Source: Diphasiastrum complanatum
Lineage: Eukaryota; Streptophyta; Lycopodiopsida; Lycopodiales; Lycopodiaceae
DNA length: 57,054 bases
Direction of reading: 5' to 3'
Assembly: GCA_029204225.1 (NCBI GenBank)
Contig: CM055095.1
Coordinates: forward strand, 56,986,844-57,043,897
How positions within the stretch are numbered: position 1 is the first letter of the stretch; every line of letters begins with the position of its first letter. The notes under the pieces are model-generated. The model searched no databases, was not told the origin of the DNA, and was given only the letters and a program-made list of their open reading frames with translations. Of the stretch, positions 38,286-52,339 are shown piece by piece. Made by a program: the position numbers and the translations under genes.

Positions 38286-38917
38286 TCAGTTGTCATATTG
38301 TCATATTTTTGCCAAAAAGTTTTCTTTTTTGCAAAATACAATTATTACTCTCGACTCTTCACCAAAACCTTCGTCGAGTTTCCAGATCATTCTATTTATA
38401 GTAAAATACTATTTTTGAGTTCGACGAACATTCATCTTATACAGATCATAGAAAATCTTGAAACTACATAAACTGTGTTTTTGTGTGCCAAAAACCTTCA
38501 CCGGGTTTACCCTAGATTTATCTGTGTCAGATTTCTAGTCTGAGAGTTTGGCGAAGGTTATTTCCATAGAAATTGTCAGAAAGACCTGATCAGAAAGTTT
38601 TTTTTCAAAAATAACACTGTTGAACCTTCGCCGAGTCAATCTTCGCCTAGGGAACCTTTGCCAGTTTTATTTTTAGATTCTGATTTTCCAGATCAAGTCT
38701 CTGTCAAAATTTGGATCAAATCTGATACAGTCTGATTTTGATTTCGAGAAATTTTTCATTTTTGAGAAGTATCGATTGATTGAATTTCGAAATCTTTTTC
38801 ACAATATAGAACTCTGATTCTTGCCAAGTGGAATAGATCTAGCTGATCTGATCTGAAATAGTTTTGATTGAAAATCTAGATCCAATCTCATTGTCTGCTT
38901 GATTTGAATCTGTGAAG
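38286..38917 (+). other. Leader of the Gypsy-like relic
   Basis: AT-rich, with CCTTCGTCGAGTTT, CCTTCACCGGGTTT, GGCGAAGG and CCTTCGCCGAG motifs. It ends at the gag ATG (38918). No tRNA-iMet primer site is seen. Confidence 0.5.
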
Positions 38918-40750
38918 ATGGCTGCTCCTGGAGGTGCTCCTCATGAAGTCAATCCAATCATTGTTAGAAGAGCACCCCATTTGGATCTACCCAAATACAA
39001 TGGATTAACAGATCCAGTTAGATTTCTTCAGATCTATAGTGAATCTTGTGAAGTTTATGGCGAATTTTTTTTCCAAGATAAACTTAAGCTTTTTTCCTAT
39101 GGCCTTAACAAACGCAGCACAAGATTGGTACTATAATCAAGATGAAACTGAGCGTACGGATTGGAAGATTGTTAAACAAGCCCTTATCACATGGTTCAAA
39201 CCTCGAAAGTTTATGGAAGACCCTTTCCTACTTTTAAGTAGAATTAAAATGGGAAAGTGGGAAATGGTTCGAGATAACATTGAACAAGTAAAACGCCTCA
39301 GATCTGAGTACGAACTTGAGCTGATTAACAAAAATGTCATGATTATGTGATTTTTGTCAGGTTTACCTAAAAGGATCAAACGTGAGTTGAAATGCCATAA
39401 TGAGTATGCACTTTTGCAAAATGCTATAGATGATGCAATTTGGGAGGAGGATGAAGATTCAGACGATGAGCCGAATATCAGTATGTTGCCTTATACAGCA
39501 GGGTAGGCCACTACGACATCCACAAGTATTGCATCAACGAATGTCAATGCTACTTCAGAAATGATGCTCAATGGGTTCGAGAAACTCGGGAAGAACCAGC
39601 AGAAACAGATGGAAAAGTTGCAGTCGCAATTTGATGAGAAGATCAAAGCATTGGAAGATTTCCATGGACAAGCAAACAAGGAACCTGAGAAGTTTGCAAA
39701 GACTTTTCCTACCATGGAAAATGTCTGGTGCTCTATTTGTACAGGAAATCACACAGTGAATGAGTGTCCTCAATTGAAAAAACGAATGGAAATCAGTATA
39801 TGCCATTTGTGTAATTCGTCTGATTATGAGATTGCTTTTTGCAACTTCAATCCTCGGATGATTCAACAACGGTATGCCCAAATAGGATATCGAGAGCCAC
39901 ATTATGGAGGAAATCTAGCAGCTAGACCTCGACAATCTACTCTTGGATACCCCAAACATTTAGCCTTACCTGCCCCACCACAGCACCCCGCTCCTCCTGC
40001 CAATTTGATGGAACCAGAACCGTACAGAATGCCGAGCAATGGAACTATGGTACTGATCAAGAAGGTGGATCTTCAGAACAGTATGCTATTTATACTGCCG
40101 TGCAACAACAAACATCTAGAAATTGGACCAGAGCACCACTTGGATGCTTTGTATGTGGAGAAAATCACAGAGTTGCAGAATGTCCAAATAAAGGAAAATT
40201 TGTACCATTCTGTCGTGACTATGGTTATGGGCATTGCTATAAAGACTGTCTAGCAAGACCGAAGCCACCACCAGCTACAGCTCCTGTAAATTTGATAACA
40301 ATCAAGCAAAGATCAGTAGCTCAGAATAAACCAAGTGTACTCTTGATGGTGGTCACCAGAGCACAGAAGTAGAAAGAACCGGTAGCAGATCCAGTACCTG
40401 CTGATTCTATATCATTAACTGATATGCCAACAACATCTGGAGTCTATCCAAATCTTCATGTATAAAAAAGAAAATATTAGGATATGAGGTAGTGGATGAA
40501 ACATCTGCAAGGGGCTTGAAGCTGCTAAAGCAACTGCCGAAGTTTGTTCTCCACCATTACAGCCACCAAGAAATTCACGTATAGATATGAATGATCAGTT
40601 GCATCATCATGAAGAACCCTTCAAGGTGACTGAACCAGAAGCACCGCAAATAGAACTGCTCATGAATATTTTGTCTAGTAAGATCAATATTTCATTGGGA
40701 GAGTTACTGAAGTTGGTGCCAAAAGCAAAAGAAGTCTTAGCGCAACAATG
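38918..40750 (+). pseudogene. Gypsy-like gag with CCHC knuckles
   Basis: MAAPGGAPHEVNP opens a frame that shifts near 39060 and 39350. Recognisable parts are LDLPKYNGLTDPVRFLQ, KQALITWFKPRKFMEDPF (retrotransposon gag core), a coiled stretch about 39560-39680, and two Cys-rich knuckles, CSICTGNHTVNEC (39729-39767) and CFVCGENHRVAEC (40145-40183). A segment INISLGELLKLVPKAKEVL precedes the nested insertion. gag would form the particle. Frameshifts at several sites inactivate it. Confidence 0.8.
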
Positions 40751-41176
40751 TGAAGTAACACTGTACATGAAACCACACAAGGGAGAACACTCAGAGAGAA
40801 AGATAGACATGTATTGCAAATGAGGTTCTTTAATAATGGACTCTTCCACTCCTATTTATATTTGGAGTGGTGGTCACTTACAGATATGCACTGTGGGACA
40901 AGTAAGCCATATAGATTAACTTAACTTTGAATCATACTAGTGCCATGGGACAAAACCCCAATAGGCCTTTGTGACTAACTTTTACATAACTTGAAATTAC
41001 ATATCTATGTGCAGTGTCCATGGCAATTTAAACTTAGAACTATATAACTTAAGCCAGTACGGATAACGTAAAAGCCTAAACTTGCTGGGCAAGTTCTACG
41101 TTTAAATCCTATCCTGCTTGTATTTTTGAAATGTGTTCCGCAGGATGGCTAGAATATTCCTTGGAATATCAGCCTA
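40751..41176 (+). repeat. Left LTR of the nested element
   Basis: Starts TGAAGTAACA and ends ATCAGCCTA. CACTCCTATTTATA-TTTGGAGTG (40848-40870) is both a TATA-like box and a potential hairpin. Confidence 0.9.
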
Positions 41177-43014
41177 CATTATCCCCTCCGTTAAGAACTT
41201 GGCGGTCCCACGCCAAGTGCAATGTTAAGACCCCGCTCCTTATGGTGCTGGAGGAGTCAAAGTTGGTGTAGCTTGTAGATGTGGAACTTTTTGTAAAGTG
41301 CTATTTCGTAGGAGATGAATCTTTGAAGAAGTATAAGTGTCTCCAGAAGATTTGAATTGAAGCAGAGTGGAGTTGGCTCGTTGATGACTTGCTTCCAATT
41401 GCTCACGCAAATGATTCAACGGATGATTTACACAAGCTTAGTATTTCTTGAGACATGATGTGAATGCCACACAAGGGGTTACTGAACGGCAATGAGATGA
41501 AGATGGTGTGGGTGTGATAGAGGGTGTTGAGATCTTGGAAGTGGTGAAGGTGGATATATGGAAGTGGCTGGATGGATCAAAATTCCTTTACTCATTATTG
41601 TCTTTTGAAGCACTTTTGGCAGCAGAGGTTTCCCATTTGACGTTTCTTGTAGCTGTTTGAATTCTTCAGAGTTCAAGAACTCTTCAAGCGGTCACGAATG
41701 TATAGAGATGTGTATGGCCTTGTTTTTTTTTTTTTTTGAATGATCAACAAGCTGTTAACGTGTCGTTTTTTTTTTTTTGGGGATTTAAGACATGGCTCAT
41801 TATCAGTGTTGAGAACCTCTAACATCCTTGAGTTTGTTGCTTCAAGCGCCGCGAACTTTATCAATGGTATGCTACAGATGTCGTAGATTTGTCTGCTTCA
41901 CGAAGTACTGTAGTTGACAAACTAGAGCAGTGCAGATTGATCCATCGGGGAGGAATGAAGACTTGAGACAAGGATGGAGATATATCTTTACATCTTAACC
42001 AATGATTTCAACAACTTTCAATATGAACAAAAAGAGCAGTCAAGGACTTCAACAACAAATGCTCAGTTTGGCAACAACATCTTATCAGACTGCAACCATG
42101 ATCTAGCAAAAGATCCATCTTCCCAACAAGATGGAATATCTGCGACAACACCACCACCGCCATTCGCAATAAGTAGTTGGTTTTACGTAAGCACTACAAT
42201 ATCCACGCTTTTCCAATTGTCTCACCATGGCCATCAAATCATCAATAAAGTGGTAGCTTGTACCCGTGAAGGGCTCTCAAGTCACATCAAGGGCAGAATC
42301 TATGTGCAAATCGATGCAGACGACCAGTGTTCCTACCAACACCAACAACAATGCTTCATTGAAAAAATGTACATTGAGCAGTGGTCGCCCATACTACCGC
42401 TGTTGTACATCATCCATTCAATCATCTGTGAAGGCCACAAAAAGCACAAGTCATCAGCGAGCGACATCCCATAGGCCTACGTAAACTGAAGAAATCTCAA
42501 GTCAATCAGAGATTGAAGCTATGAGCGCACAACCTCAATGACAAAGCTTTTAAAGACGAGCAATGATGATTCCGTGGAGAATTGTACAAAGAGCATTGGT
42601 TATATTATGGACAGATATGCAAATCCACACATCGTGTGATATCGCAACTGTAGAGGTAGAATAAAATTGCTGATGAAATATCACCTATAGTGCTACTGCA
42701 AAAGAAAACACACCAAACCATACGACAATAGAACAAACAAACAGGTAGCAACAAACGACATAGTTGACAGGACAAAACTTGAAATAAGAGAAAAAATGAA
42801 AAATTGTAGCAGATAACTCTATAGAAGAATTTGCATGACACTCCTAAACCAAACTCTTGCAATCCAGTATTAAACTTGGCACATGAAATAGACGACTCGC
42901 ACATGACTCGCATAGAAGATGACTCGCGCAAAAAACTAACTCATGGACGGATATTCTTGAGATTGTTCTACGAATTCTTGAGGGCCCATAAGGCTTTGCT
43001 CTGAGGCAGCATAG
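41177..43014 (+). other. Interior of the nested element, 5' part
   Basis: Begins CATTATCCCCTCCGTTAAG with a hairpin-like ACTTGGCGGTCCCACGCCAAGT (41200-41221 in two halves). I cannot match the primer site to a tRNA. A 166-codon frame (41974-42474) has no recognised domain. Confidence 0.5.
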
Positions 43015-43497
43015 GAAATCGCTGTTCGAGAAGCTAAGAAATCCAAAAAGCATACCTCTGGTGGGCTGGCCAAGACACGTGACAGCAGTTCTGACAGTGA
43101 TGACGAGGAAGGCCATGCAAAGCCTATAAGTGGTTTTCAGAAGAAGAAAATTTGTAAGGCAATTTATCTGTGCTGTCGCGAAGGTTGTTCTGTGTGCCAG
43201 GAGCTTACGGATGATTTAAAAGAGATAGCATTAGAAGGCGTTGACAAGCCAAGATCTGGGCCTGAAGCCGCATCAAGCTTATGACAAAGCAAAAGGATCG
43301 CAGAGGCAAGAAACGCTGTGAAAATGTTTTATTTTGATTGCTGGTACAACAACGTATACAATGCAGTGGCTAAGACCTTTGCTGATCAGCTGAAGAAAGA
43401 TATGGTCGCTGTGAAGGAACGGAGATTACACACTCATGGCATGCCCAAACAAGAATCTGGTTGTGAAGATGGGATGCACCTAGCTGCAGTCAAGTAG
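43015..43497 (+). pseudogene. Unrecognised Cys- and Lys-rich coding fragment (cargo?)
   Basis: One plus-strand frame of 161 codons with a single TGA at 43282. It has a basic/acidic start (EAKKSKKHTSGG, RDSSSDSDDEEG), a Cys cluster KAIYLCCREGCSVCQEL, then 'RIAEARNAVKMFYFDCWYNN' and FADQLKKDMVAVKERRLH. The frame has no ATG at its start and looks like part of a cellular protein. I do not know the family. It lies inside a retroelement that otherwise has no coding sequence. Confidence 0.45.
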
Positions 43498-44376
43498 CTG
43501 TGTTCTCAAAGCATACTTTAGTTACCAATATAGTACTTGAAGAGTAATGATTCATCTGATAGTGTTCATGGATAACTTAGCAGAGGATGAACTGCTTTAG
43601 ATGGCACACTCAACCATAGCAATGTCTCGCTACCAGGCAAAACTGCGATTAGCCAGACCTACGTGGAAGATAGCCACTACTACTGCCAAAACGTGTTCCT
43701 TCAAAAGTGCGTGAGCTAGGCCAGCCGTGTATGAAGAGCGCTGGGTGTCTTGGCTGGCCATAAAAATGGCCTGCTTGAAATGTGTTGGAGTGGTGCCTTC
43801 AGTGCAGATAGAGAGTGAGGGGGTCATCGTTGGGTGCGTTTGCTGGCTTGAAATGCGCTGGCTTGAACTCGTGAACTGGCTTGAAACAAAGAAAAAAAAA
43901 AAATCAGAAAGAAACATCCTAAATGAAGTAATAACAAGAAAGAAGGAAGTATTAAGCTAAAAAGAACAAGATATAGCTTGAAACAAAGCAACGAATCTAG
44001 AGAACAAGGAGAAACAAGAAAAGAGCGGCAACGGGGCCACTGTTGGCTCTTCAGCATCCACACCGGCGACTCTTCAACATCCACACCGGCTATGGCTTCA
44101 ACTTGCAAGACTATGGCAGTCTCCCAACTAGTCTATGCTATGGCTTCTCCAACTAGCTTGATATGGTAGCAAGAAAGACAGTACTGAGCATGGTGGTAAG
44201 TATCTTGAGGGTAAGATCCGCTCTTCTCTCGTTTCTCTACTTAGCAACTACAAATGACGGCTTAACCTAAAAGATAAAACCCTAAACTAAAATCTCATTC
44301 TCTAAGGCTTACCCTACTAGAGAATGGAGGGCCTAGATTAACTTAACTTGCCAGATGAATAATATACAATACAATG
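43498..44376 (+). other. Interior of the nested element, 3' part
   Basis: Mixed sequence, with A-rich stretches near 43890-43990 and a direct repeat 'CATCCACACCGGC' at about 44055 and 44077. No polypurine tract is obvious before the right LTR. Confidence 0.45.
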
Positions 44377-44801
44377 TGAAGTAACATAGTACATGAAATC
44401 ACACAAGGGAGAACACTCAGAGAGAAAGATAGGCATGTATTGCAAATGAAGTTCTTCGAAAATGGACTCTTCCACTCCTATTTATACTTGGAGTGATGGT
44501 CACTTACAGAAATGCACCGTGGGACAAGTAAGCCACATAGACTAACTTAACTTTGAATCATACTAGTGCCATGGGACAAACCCCCAATAGGCCTTTGTGA
44601 CTAACTTTTACATAACTTGAAATTACATATCTATGTGCAGTGTCCATGGCAATTTAAACTTAGAACTAAATAACTTAAGCTAGTATGGATATCGTAAAAG
44701 CTTAAACTCGTTGGGCAAGTTCTACGTTTAAATCCTATCCTGCTTGTATTTTTGAAGATGTTATGCAGGATGGCTAGAATATTCCTTGGAATATCAGCCT
44801 A
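44377..44801 (+). repeat. Right LTR of the nested element
   Basis: Same order of sequence as the left LTR, with roughly 25 differences. The TATA-like CCTATTTATA is conserved. Confidence 0.9.
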
Positions 44802-44806
44802 CAATG

Positions 44807-44912
44807 GAGCAATGATTCTTAGCACTTGGACGAGAAACGATTTGATACTCCTGTGAATGGTAGCCGATTACGCAAGTTTTGGCAGCCTGCTCCACCAGTT
44901 CAGCAAGCATGA
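44807..44912 (+). pseudogene. End of the interrupted Gypsy-like ORF
   Basis: Short frame with DTPVNGSRLRKFWQPAPP and a stop, resembling the extreme C-terminus of Gypsy pol proteins. It is in register with the gag part across the nested insertion except for one stop codon. RT, RNase H and integrase are missing between them. Confidence 0.5.
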
Positions 44913-45561
44913 TCTAAATGTTTTTTTATTTTTAATTGTTTTTCAATTTTTTGTTTTCAATATTTAATTGTTAAGTTTTGTTTGGAAAAGACAGAAAAAA
45001 AAAAATGAGAAAAGATTGATGAGCAAAAGTCAGAAAAGTTATCAGAATGGAAAAAGAGGAAGGAAAGTATTTTCAAAAGATAATTTTTGATGGGAAAGGA
45101 CTTATACAATCACTGTTTCGGTCATAAGTTGCCTATACAGTATTGGAAACTTTCGTTGAGCTTTCAGATTGTACATCCACATATTGAAGTGGGCGAAGGT
45201 TCTTTTCCAGAAAAAGTCCTTCTTTTGAGTTAGGTGAATGATCAGCAATATGCCATTTTGGAAACCTTCGCCGAGAACCTTACTCTCCTTAGAAACTTTC
45301 ACTGACATGCTAGGTGGTCTTAAAGCGTCAAAATTAGATTGGGCATAGATTCAGATCTTGAAAATTTGCATTTATGATAGTACTTGGGCGAAGGACCCTC
45401 TTGGGCGAAGGTTCATCCTTCGCCAACCCTGAAAAATGTTCGTCGAATGGCTTCAGAGCCTCAAAAACCTTCGTCGAGATTTTTATAGCCTACTGTCACA
45501 GTACTGTACAAGCCTGCAAATTTCTGTTCAGAACTGATCAACCAAACTAGTATTCAGTGTA

Positions 45562-47170
45562 ATGGATCCTCCAAATTCACCTATAAGTTGGTTGAATTTG
45601 ATTCATTCCTCACTTGTGCTAGCGAAGCTCTTGCCAAATTTTCCAGTGACCAAAGCCTTCAGAACTTTCTGAACTATTTTTTGATATACACTCGTGCGTA
45701 TTACTTTCCTACTTCCTAGAAGCCAATACTGAGCCTGCCATACACGCCGCTGCTCAGCTCCTTAACAATTTTCTGATAGTTGGCAACCTCAGGAAAGATT
45801 GCATTACTTCTCAGATATTGCATAGGATAGTTGAGTCATATGTCAAGATAGCCAAGGCCCCTCTGGAACCATATAACTGGTTCAAGACCGTTTTTGGAGA
45901 GCTCAAACAAGCCATTAAGAGCCCTCTTTGAAGAAAAAGAATTATATGCACCTGTTCCACGCCAACCAAAGATAGTACCACCAGGTCCTTCTGTTGCTAC
46001 TACCTCCACAACAGTAGATTCTGGTGATGCTCTCGGTTTGGTCTCAAGCCTTGTGCAAGTGATCCGGTCTATGCTGGATAAGAAAAAGAAATGGAACAGC
46101 GAATCTCAGATATGGAATCAGAAAATATTCTCATCAGCCAGAAAATTATTCAGCTGGACAAAGAGTTGAAGATCGCCAAGCAGCATGAAGCCAAATCTGG
46201 AGCTGAGAAGAAGACGGCACAACAATTAGCTGATCACCTAGAAGAGTATGTCAGCTCACTGTAGAATGCGCTCACAACCACTCAAGATCAGGTGGACAAG
46301 GCCGTGCAGGATGCAAAGCAACAAGTGCAACTGCTCCAGGGTCAACTGCAAATGGCAGAACAAGATCGCACACGTCTCCAAGGTGAATTGGATGCGACCA
46401 CCCTTGAGCGTGATGCCTATCCCCAGACGCAAACACCTGATCATCCAGTAACTCCGACGGAGATCACATATTTGTTCAAGAAAGTTGAAACTTACAAAGT
46501 TGCGCTTCAAGGATTCCAAGGCCGCTTTGACAAATTCAAAGGTGCAGCTTCAATTGAGTTGGCAAAGGCTAAAGCAACCATCAATGCATATGAAAAAGCA
46601 GTCACTCAGGTGTTGGAAGCTGGACCTCAAATTTCAGTTACGGTCATGCCGCAATTCTCCCCTCCGCACCAAGTTGATGCACCAATGGATACAGGGTTGG
46701 ATTCGGGCATGGACCAGGGTGGAGCCTATGAAGTTGAAGAACAACAACCAGTTCCATAGACACTGCAACCGAGTCCATTTTCATCAAGGACCACACCATT
46801 ATTCAGAAGACCAATCAGCGTCGAGGACCAGATCCAGAGTCTTTTAGCGCGACATCCTCATGAGTCCTCGTGTGGTGGTTGGGTCCTTAAGTTTAAGACC
46901 TCTGAAATAGAGGCCGACAAGGAATTGGATAAAATACCCACATTGGGAGAGAATCCAGCTTGGAGAATTACAATTTTTGAGAAAACTCCAGAATCTATTA
47001 GGAGTTATGTGGCCAACCCTCGCCAATTGCGCGTAGATCCATATTATGTACTGATGTTGTGCATGAATATAGTTGGAAGGATTTGGGATTGGCCATGGAC
47101 AAAATTACGATCCATACGTCAAATTGGCCAATCATCCATCAACCTTACAGTTGGAAAATATCAGTAGATT
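45562..47170 (+). pseudogene. Degenerate extra ORF with long coiled coil
   Basis: Three frames in succession: 'FDSFLTCASEALAKFSSDQ', 'AAAQLLNNFLIVGNLRKDC' and KAPLEPYNWFKTVFGELKQ (45580-45930), then a Pro-rich link (PRQPKIVPPGPS). Next is a long heptad-like region rich in Gln, Ala, Leu and Lys (AVQDAKQQVQLLQGQLQM; 46080-46620) and a globular end (AWRITIFEKTPESIRSYVANP; 46950-47010). The order after gag/pol recalls the third ORF of some plant Gypsy elements, but I recognise no domain and no transmembrane segment. Confidence 0.5.
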
Positions 47171-47441
47171 TCCACCGGGCACTACAAGCATACCAGTGGG
47201 AGTATATACACTCTCCAGATCCGACAATGAGAGAATCAGCGCCTTGCATAGTAATGGAGAGAAAGTCCATTAATGGAGGCAAAGTCCATTAATGCATTTT
47301 TTGAATTTTGAACCCAACCAAATTTCTGGCGCCCAAACCATATGGCCTTATTAAAATATACTTTCAAAAGCATTCATCAAAGCACAAATCGAGTGACAAG
47401 ACAAGATAAAGTATTATTGAGTATCATTCATTCATTCATTC

Positions 47442-49501
<2,060 letters not shown>

Positions 49502-49544
<43 letters not shown>
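49502..49544 (+). repeat. (CA)n microsatellite
   Basis: About 21 CA units. Confidence 0.97.
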
Positions 49545-49546
<2 letters not shown>

Positions 49547-51179
49547 TAATAAACACATGCACACAAGTACTACACTCTTATCATCCAAAATGGTTGTAAA
49601 TGTGCCCATTTAACAACAAGGCAAAAATGGTAAAAACAACTTTGAAATAATCAAGATTTTGGAGAGGGTTTGACAATCCCTTTTCTTGAGTCCACTTCTA
49701 ATGGCCTCATCACTTCTAATAGCCTCATCACATGTGGAGCTTACACCTAGTTCATGGTATCAATTGTCATCTCGAGGTCAATCATTGACTTTGCTTATTT
49801 AGTGTCAGCCTTAAGACATGACTATAACAATTTCAGCTTGTAGTAGATAGGAGGGAGAGCCTTTCCAAAGCCAAATCTACTAAAAAATTTGCAACAAACA
49901 ATGAGATAACAATAAGAGCACAAAATGTCCTCCAATCTGCAACCAAAGTGCCCAAAAGATAATGGATAGATGGCTATTTTTTTGCACAAAAAAACTAGCT
50001 TCTTGAAAATTAGGTTAGCTTCGATTGAAGCTTACACCAAAACCCAATTAGGAAGCCAAATAGTGTGATCAACACACACTTCAATAGGATTGTTGAAAGC
50101 ACCCTATCGCTTGCTAAAAATGTGCGATTTTCCAGCCACAAATTTGCCCTAACCCAAAATAGGGTTTGTTGAATTTTGGGCACCCTCCTCCAAGTCTGCA
50201 AACCTGAAGAATCAGCAAAGTGAGAAGGCTCCAACACCCAAATTAGAAGCATATTTTTGGGTGCCCTACTCAAGACAAGACTTGCTGAAAACTGGCTGCA
50301 AAACATCAAATTTGAGATGCTGATTTTTGGGCACCAAAATTTGCTCCTCCAAGATCCATGATGGGCGCCCTCCTTCAACCTGAAAAGAGACAAAAAACTT
50401 GATCCAAACTCCACTTGGAAAAATCAGTAGGATGTTGAATTTTCATATCACAAAGTAGAGTAGCTCCTCTTTTGGTAGGGCGCCAACATACAAGCTTGCT
50501 GTAGATCTGGTTGCTTCGATACCATGTAAGAAAACAAGAGCCAAGGCACCAAGATCTAACTATCAAACAATCTCCACAAGACAAATGAGGGAGGAGGATA
50601 GGCGCCCTCAAGGAGAGAGAGAGAGAGAGAGAGAGAGAAAGCAGAAAATGCAAGCAGAGAAAATGGAGAGCAATGCTTAGCAAATGTAAAAAGTGGTATA
50701 CACAATGAGCATACAAGTACTCTACTTGGATGTGGCCAAATGCCAGCAAACCCTAAGCTTAGCCACTTACTAAATGTAGGGCACCCCCAAAAGTCAAGAT
50801 AGGGCCCCTAAACAAAATTAGACCCCTAAGGACCCACGAGTCACTACATGACCAAAATTGGGTCCAATTGAACTTAAGACTAAGATGGCCTAAATAACTA
50901 AATACCCATGATTACACAAATCTTGATCTTTTGGGTCAAAGTAACCTATGGATTAACTTTTAGCATAGCATTTATTTCTAGCATATGTTTTATCGACTAG
51001 TCTATGCATGCATTTAAATTTAGTCAAAGGAACACATTGTAGATCCACATCAAGATTAAGAACTTGTGAAAAGAAATGATGATTCCACAATGATTCACTA
51101 CATAGCATATCTCTACACACACAATCTATAAATATTACATAGGATGCTGCGACGAGTAGGATGAGGCCAAAGGTCATAT
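49545..51179. other. No gene recognised; GGGCGCC/GGGCACC-rich block
   Basis: Between 50170 and 50820 the motif GGGC[A/G]CC recurs at least six times. A short GA run lies at 50613-50637. No coding motif is visible on either strand. Confidence 0.5.
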
Positions 51180-52150
51180 GATGGTTGGTTTGGTGGCAGA
51201 GCTAGCCCGTCAGGGCATCCACCTCATAGTGAGTTATATTCATCATTTTCGGCTGTTCCAAAATATTGGATCGTTATTGAGCAGGAAGACAACTCGAAAG
51301 GTGGATTTTCTTGTGTCAATATCGCCTGCCCAATTTGCATTTGTGTATTCATGCAATGTATGGATACTTGATGGATTAGTCTCTCCATAGCATATGCATA
51401 GGTCAATGGTAGCGCATACATATATGAGTACTCTTGGAAGAACTTTCTAGTGGATCATGTCAGGGTTAGCCATATATTGGCTTAAAGAGTTGACAGTGTA
51501 TGCAAGATTAGGTCTGGTAGAGAGCATTACATACATTAGAGATACGGTAATTGACTGATCTGGATATCCCTTCATTTTTTTCTTCTCCTTACTGGTTTGA
51601 GAACATTTCTCTTTAGATAACTTTAAACTTGGATCCATATGATTATGTACAGGCTTGCAATTCATTAGATTGAATTTCGAAAAAGAATATTGAATAAGTA
51701 CCTCTATTGAGTAAGATAGAGGAGCCTTTTGTTTGTCTTTGTGGATTTGGATCCCGAGACAATAATGTGCTTCCCTAGATCTGTCATCTCAAACTCTTGG
51801 GATAACATCCTCTTAGTGTCCTTTATCAGTTCAGTATTGTTGCTGAAAAGCAACGTATCATCCACATATAGTGTGATGATGATGATGATGATGATGATGA
51901 TGACAAACTTAAAATAAACATTACAATGTACAGAGCTTGGTTCGAATCCTTGATTCGATTAGGAAGGTGTTGATTTGGTGAACCCAAGCTCTCAATGATT
52001 GCTTCATACCGTACAAGGCATTATGGAGTTTGCATACTTGATCTTCTTGACCAGTGAGGACATAGCTCTCGGGTTGGATCATATAGATATTCTCTTGAAT
52101 GACTCCATTGAGGAATGTGAAGAAGCAAAACATTTCGAGCCACAAAGCTT
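51180..52150 (-). pseudogene. Copia reverse transcriptase relic
   Basis: Minus-strand order: 'FLNGVIQENIYMIQPESYVL' and KLHNALYGMKQSLRAWVHQ (52110-51990), TLYVDDTLLFSNNTELIKD (about 51865-51810), then MYVMLSTRPNLAYTVNSLSQYM (51530-51470), all standard Copia RT/RNase H-linker blocks. A (GAT)n microsatellite lies just before the YVDD codons. Frames are broken, and LTRs were not found. Confidence 0.85.
51873..51903 (+). repeat. (GAT)n microsatellite inside Copia RT
   Basis: Nine to ten GAT units, read as poly-Ile (ATC) on the coding strand beside the YVDD motif. Confidence 0.9.
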
Positions 52151-52237
52151 AGCTTTCTAATTCGAGCCTGCAAAAATACAAGGGAGTTGCCCACAGACGA
52201 AGACCGTCCCAGTCCATAATTGCCACATAACGGTTTT

Positions 52238-52330
52238 GACTGAAAGACACTCGAAGGCGAAGACCAGATGTTCGACGACTGAAAGACAGTCGAAGGCAAA
52301 GGTCAAATGTTCGAGGACCGAAAGAGCTCA
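52238..52330 (+). repeat. 39-bp tandem repeat
   Basis: Units start GACTGAAAGACA at 52238 and 52277, with a partial GACCGAAAGAGC at 52316. The shared core is CGAAGGC(G/A)AAG.TCA.ATGTTCGA. Confidence 0.88.
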
Positions 52331-52339
52331 AAAGGGAAA

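Larger units (their letters stand above)
40751..44801 (+). mobile_element. Nested non-autonomous LTR element (LARD-like), 4051 bp
   Basis: Direct LTRs of 426 and 425 bp (about 94% identical by eye) flank 3.2 kb with no gag or pol. The flanking CAATG (40746-40750 and 44802-44806) is a 5-bp target duplication. Removing the insert and one duplication brings the interrupted host frame back into register, which fixes the borders. Large LTR elements without coding capacity are called LARDs. Here the interior carries a coding-like fragment of unknown origin. Confidence 0.88.
38286..47300 (+). mobile_element. Gypsy-like relic with gag and an extra coiled-coil ORF
   Basis: A leader rich in CCTTCGCCGAG-like motifs, a gag with zinc knuckles, a short ORF end (PVNGSRLRKFWQP) after the nested insertion, a second motif-rich leader (45100-45560) and a degenerate coiled-coil ORF. 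No LTR pair, reverse transcriptase or integrase could be identified, so its limits and class are tentative. Confidence 0.55.

Noticed and set aside
45562-47170. Envelope-like gene
   Set aside because: No signal peptide or membrane segment is visible. The composition is coiled-coil and soluble.
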